Shown here: piece after piece, positions 10,129 through 12,273 of the stretch | Numbering within the stretch: position 1 is the stretch's first letter | How the letters are laid out: the number at the start of each line of letters is the position of its first letter | Origin: Acinetobacter wuhouensis | Lineage (GTDB): Bacteria; Pseudomonadota; Gammaproteobacteria; Pseudomonadales; Moraxellaceae | Assembly: GCF_001696605.3 (NCBI RefSeq) | Contig: NZ_CP031712.1 | Span: forward strand, 1 to 12,273 | DNA length: 12,273 nt | Reading direction: 5' to 3' | Notes under the pieces: model-generated | What the model was told of the DNA's origin: nothing | Seen by the model: the letters and a program-made list of their open reading frames with translations, nothing else | Databases searched by the model: none | Made by a program: the position numbers and the translations under genes

Positions 10129-11781
10129 CTAAGGCGTGTAGTCATGGTTATTGTCATTTTCTGGCTTTTTAGGCTCATTTCTCTGCTGTTTTTCTTGTTC
10201 TTGGCGTCTTACAAATGCCAAATGTTCTTGTTGCTCTCGTTCTTGTGCATAGCGTTGTTCTTGTTGCTCTCGTTCTTTACGTAACTGCTGTTCTCTAGAT
10301 TCACGATCTTTTCGGTCGTTTTCGAGCTGTATTGCTCTTTTTTGGGAAAACTCTTGCTGCGCTTCGGTCTCAATTTTTTTTGTAAAAGCCGCATGCAATT
10401 CTTGGATTTTTAGATCTTCCATTTCTTCTGCATATAGTCGCTTTTGTTTTTCACCATTTTGAGGACTAAAGTATTTATTTCCATAGTTATCTTCTTCAAA
10501 TATATAACTATTTATGATCTCCAGTCTTTGATCGCGTACATACTCTTGATACTCAGTTTCTCTGCGTGATATTTCAGAAATTTGATGATCTATATTTGAA
10601 ATTTGATCATTAAGTTTTCGTTGTTTAACAGTGATGTTCGGTTCGTCAAATTTTGCAAAAGACTTTTTAGGCTGGAGCAGCTGATTTTCTTCTGTCCATT
10701 TATTTAAATGATCAGAATATCTCTCTTTTTTTTCTATTTCACTAAGACCAGAAATATGCTTTTGGATGTCTAGTTGGGTGTTGTGTTGGTCGATCAGGTC
10801 ATTTATTTGATTGATCCATTTTGTTTTAAAAAATAAAGGCTCTTTTTTGCGTAGTTCTGATATTGCAGAACTCATCGTGTCTAATTTTGTTGTTAATTTT
10901 GATAATTCTTCATTTTGGAATTCATAAAGTTTCTGAGAAGTTTTTTCTGAATACTCAGCTTGAGAGTATTGAAACTGAAGCTCACTTCGTACTTTTTGAA
11001 CAAGATCCTCAGATACTTTGATGTTTTCATCCAGTGCGATGACCTTTTTGATTTTTAAATTACGTAGCTTAATTTCATCATTTTTCAGACTAATTTCTGT
11101 AAATATCCCTCGTCTCCGGAGGTATGTCGCTTGAGGACCTTCGTGCTGAGTTGCTTCTAGGTCACTTTCCTGGTCTTCATAACTTCTGTGATCGACACGT
11201 TCATCAAATCCATTTTGTTCCAGGTGATGATTGCATAACTCTGCAAATGATTCTCTCCAGTGGCTTACAGTTTCTGTGCCATTGTCACGACTGAAGTCCC
11301 TATATTTTTTTGCTGAAAAGCCACCCTGCTCATTAATACTTCGGGTTGTGAACATGATGTGTGCATGGTAGTTGCGTTCATCACTTCCACTGTCTGTATG
11401 AGGTGCATGAATAGCAGCATCAACGATGACACCGTATTTTTTAACGAGGTTTCGGCAAAGTTCATTGAGCATATTTTCACGCTGTTCAGCGTTTAACTCA
11501 CTGGGAAATGCAATCTCAAACTCTCTTGCAAGTAATGCATCTTTTCTACGTTCAACCTTTTCGACTTCATTCCAAAGTGTTTGGCGCTTGAGTAACTCAG
11601 TATTTGTATTTTCAGGTGCATAGATTTTTGTAAATTCGACACCAGTTTTTCTTGTGTAGTCTTGTTCTTTTCCATAAAAATCGCATACCAATTTTTCACT
11701 TGAACGATATGCAGCACAAGCAACGGCCGATCGTCCATTACCTCTACTAATCGTTTTAACTGAAAAATGATATATCGCCAT
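10129..11781 (-). CDS. mobA: MOBQ relaxase, MobA/MobL family (copy B)
   Basis: The protein is identical in all 550 residues to the relaxase at 4848-6500, including Tyr25 and the NYHAHIMF histidine motif. It belongs to the replicon 2 half of the circle. Two identical relaxase genes in direct orientation on one small plasmid make the molecule prone to RecA-dependent resolution. Complete identity beside clearly diverged rep genes means that the copies were homogenised or joined very recently. Confidence 0.95.
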   Translation of the reverse strand: MAIYHFSVKTISRGNGRSAVACAAYRSSEKLVCDFYGKEQDYTRKTGVEFTKIYAPENTNTELLKRQTLWNEVEKVERRKDALLAREFEIAFPSELNAEQRENMLNELCRNLVKKYGVIVDAAIHAPHTDSGSDERNYHAHIMFTTRSINEQGGFSAKKYRDFSRDNGTETVSHWRESFAELCNHHLEQNGFDERVDHRSYEDQESDLEATQHEGPQATYLRRRGIFTEISLKNDEIKLRNLKIKKVIALDENIKVSEDLVQKVRSELQFQYSQAEYSEKTSQKLYEFQNEELSKLTTKLDTMSSAISELRKKEPLFFKTKWINQINDLIDQHNTQLDIQKHISGLSEIEKKERYSDHLNKWTEENQLLQPKKSFAKFDEPNITVKQRKLNDQISNIDHQISEISRRETEYQEYVRDQRLEIINSYIFEEDNYGNKYFSPQNGEKQKRLYAEEMEDLKIQELHAAFTKKIETEAQQEFSQKRAIQLENDRKDRESREQQLRKEREQQEQRYAQEREQQEHLAFVRRQEQEKQQRNEPKKPENDNNHDYTP

Positions 11782-11797
11782 TTTGCTTTTGCTCTTT

Positions 11798-11835
11798 ATT
11801 TCGATTTATCGAAATTACCAACATGTATATGTTGG
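11798..11835. promoter_or_regulatory. Two palindromes in the mobA-mobC divergent region (copy B)
   Basis: Same as 6517-6554: ATTTCGAT/ATCGAAAT and CCAACAT/ATGTTGG upstream of mobA copy B. Confidence 0.55.
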
Positions 11836-11871
11836 TCAGGGGATTACAAAGGGGATTTACCCCTTGTCGCA

Positions 11872-11906
11872 CCATTGGATGAAATCCAATGGCTAAGTGC
11901 GCCCTT
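11872..11906 (+). other. oriT: MOBQ-type origin of transfer, oriT (copy B)
   Basis: Inverted repeat at 11872-11880 and 11884-11892, followed by the TAAGTGCGCCCT core. Identical to copy A and in the same orientation. Two direct oriTs on one circle allow transfer that begins at one and ends at the other, which would deliver a single replicon half. Confidence 0.9.
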
Positions 11907-11992
11907 CGGGAAAACCACGATAGCATGGGCTGTCTTGAATTTCAATTCAAACAGACCTATGCTTGAGGGGGATTCCTTGAGATGGTGATGGT

Positions 11993-12273
11993 ATGAGTGT
12001 TGAAACTTTAGAGCAAAAAATTGCAAAGCAAGAAGAACGATTAAGACAACTAAAAGCACAAAAACAAGCTATTGCTGCTCGTGAAAAAAAGAAAAATTCT
12101 GATCGACAAAGAAAAGATGATACTAGACGTAAAATTCTACTGGGGGCTTGGGTTCTAAACAAACTGAAAAATGATGAATCTTTTAAGGGTCAACTAACCG
12201 ATTTTGAAAAGTTTTTAAGCACGGAAAGTAAGACTGAAGAAAATAGGCAGAAAGATAAAGATCTTTTTAATGG
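11993..12273 (+). CDS. mobC: MobC-like relaxosome accessory protein (copy B), 5' part up to the window edge
   Basis: The first 93 codons plus two bases are identical to mobC copy A. The frame remains open to the last base and is completed by bases 1-22 if the molecule is circular, giving 100 residues. See the entry at 1-22 for the end. The same coiled coil and TRRKILLGAWVL block are present. Confidence 0.88.
   Translation, partial: MSVETLEQKIAKQEERLRQLKAQKQAIAAREKKKNSDRQRKDDTRRKILLGAWVLNKLKNDESFKGQLTDFEKFLSTESKTEENRQKDKDLFN

Larger units (their letters stand above)
9682..12273. repeat. 2,592-bp direct repeat, copy B
   Basis: Second copy of 4401-6992. Its right edge is exactly the last base of the window, which suggests that the linear record was opened at a repeat boundary during assembly rather than at a biological end. 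Confidence 0.95.

Noticed and set aside
4401..12273. The 2,592-bp repeat as a composite transposon
   Set aside because: There is no transposase, no terminal inverted repeat and no target duplication. The repeats are plasmid backbone with mob genes.
1..12273. CRISPR array, tRNA or rRNA genes
   Set aside because: The regular repeats are iterons, with spacings too short and few units. No tRNA or rRNA signature was seen on either strand.

Overview
The window reads as one complete small circular plasmid of 12,273 bp from an Acinetobacter-type host. The evidence for the host is the low G+C content, ten XerC/XerD recombination sites close to the Acinetobacter pdif consensus (arms ATTTCGTATAA and TTATGTTAAAT around 6-bp spacers), Rep_3-type iteron replicons and a MOBQ relaxase. 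The circular form is inferred from the sequence. The + strand mobC gene that starts at 11993 runs off the right edge in frame and closes on bases 1-22. It then ends NGVIWNNT-stop, aligning codon for codon with NGFIWDKT-stop of the internal mobC copy.

The circle looks like a cointegrate of two plasmids. A direct repeat of 2,592 bp, with no difference that I can find (4401-6992 and 9682-12273), carries half of an oriV, a structured intergenic element, the relaxase gene mobA/mobL, oriT and mobC. Crossing over between the repeats would give two self-sufficient circles. One of 6,992 bp has rep1 with its iterons, YefM-YoeB and the small cargo genes. The other of 5,281 bp has rep2 with different iterons and the SMR efflux/TetR pair. 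The two Rep proteins diverge over the N-terminal two thirds, and their upstream iterons are unrelated. Their last 101 residues match at 92 positions.

Layout: 1-22, end of mobC copy 2. 23-50, pdif. 51-711, YefM-YoeB toxin-antitoxin on the minus strand with terminator, promoter and TGTACA operator. 711-1305, isochorismatase-like hydrolase between inverted pdif sites. 1350-1610, a 52-residue two-helix membrane protein between inverted pdif sites. 1639-2115, a gene-less stretch with two bidirectional terminators. 2116-2783, NTF2/SnoaL-like protein between inverted pdif sites. 2784-7014, replicon 1 backbone (rep1, its coupled coiled-coil partner, iterons, mobA, oriT, mobC). 7015-8045, SMR transporter plus TetR between inverted pdif sites. 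8046-12273 and on to 22, replicon 2 backbone in the same order.

Functionally, the backbones provide iteron-controlled replication and helper-dependent mobilisation. No ParA/ParB is visible, so maintenance probably depends on copy number and the YefM-YoeB addiction module. Four cargo units have the same geometry: XerC arms outside, XerD arms inside, genes on the minus strand. This is the known arrangement of Xer-mobile pdif modules. Several pdif sites merge with the neighbouring genes, supplying final codons and stops, abutting a stop, or touching a -35 box.
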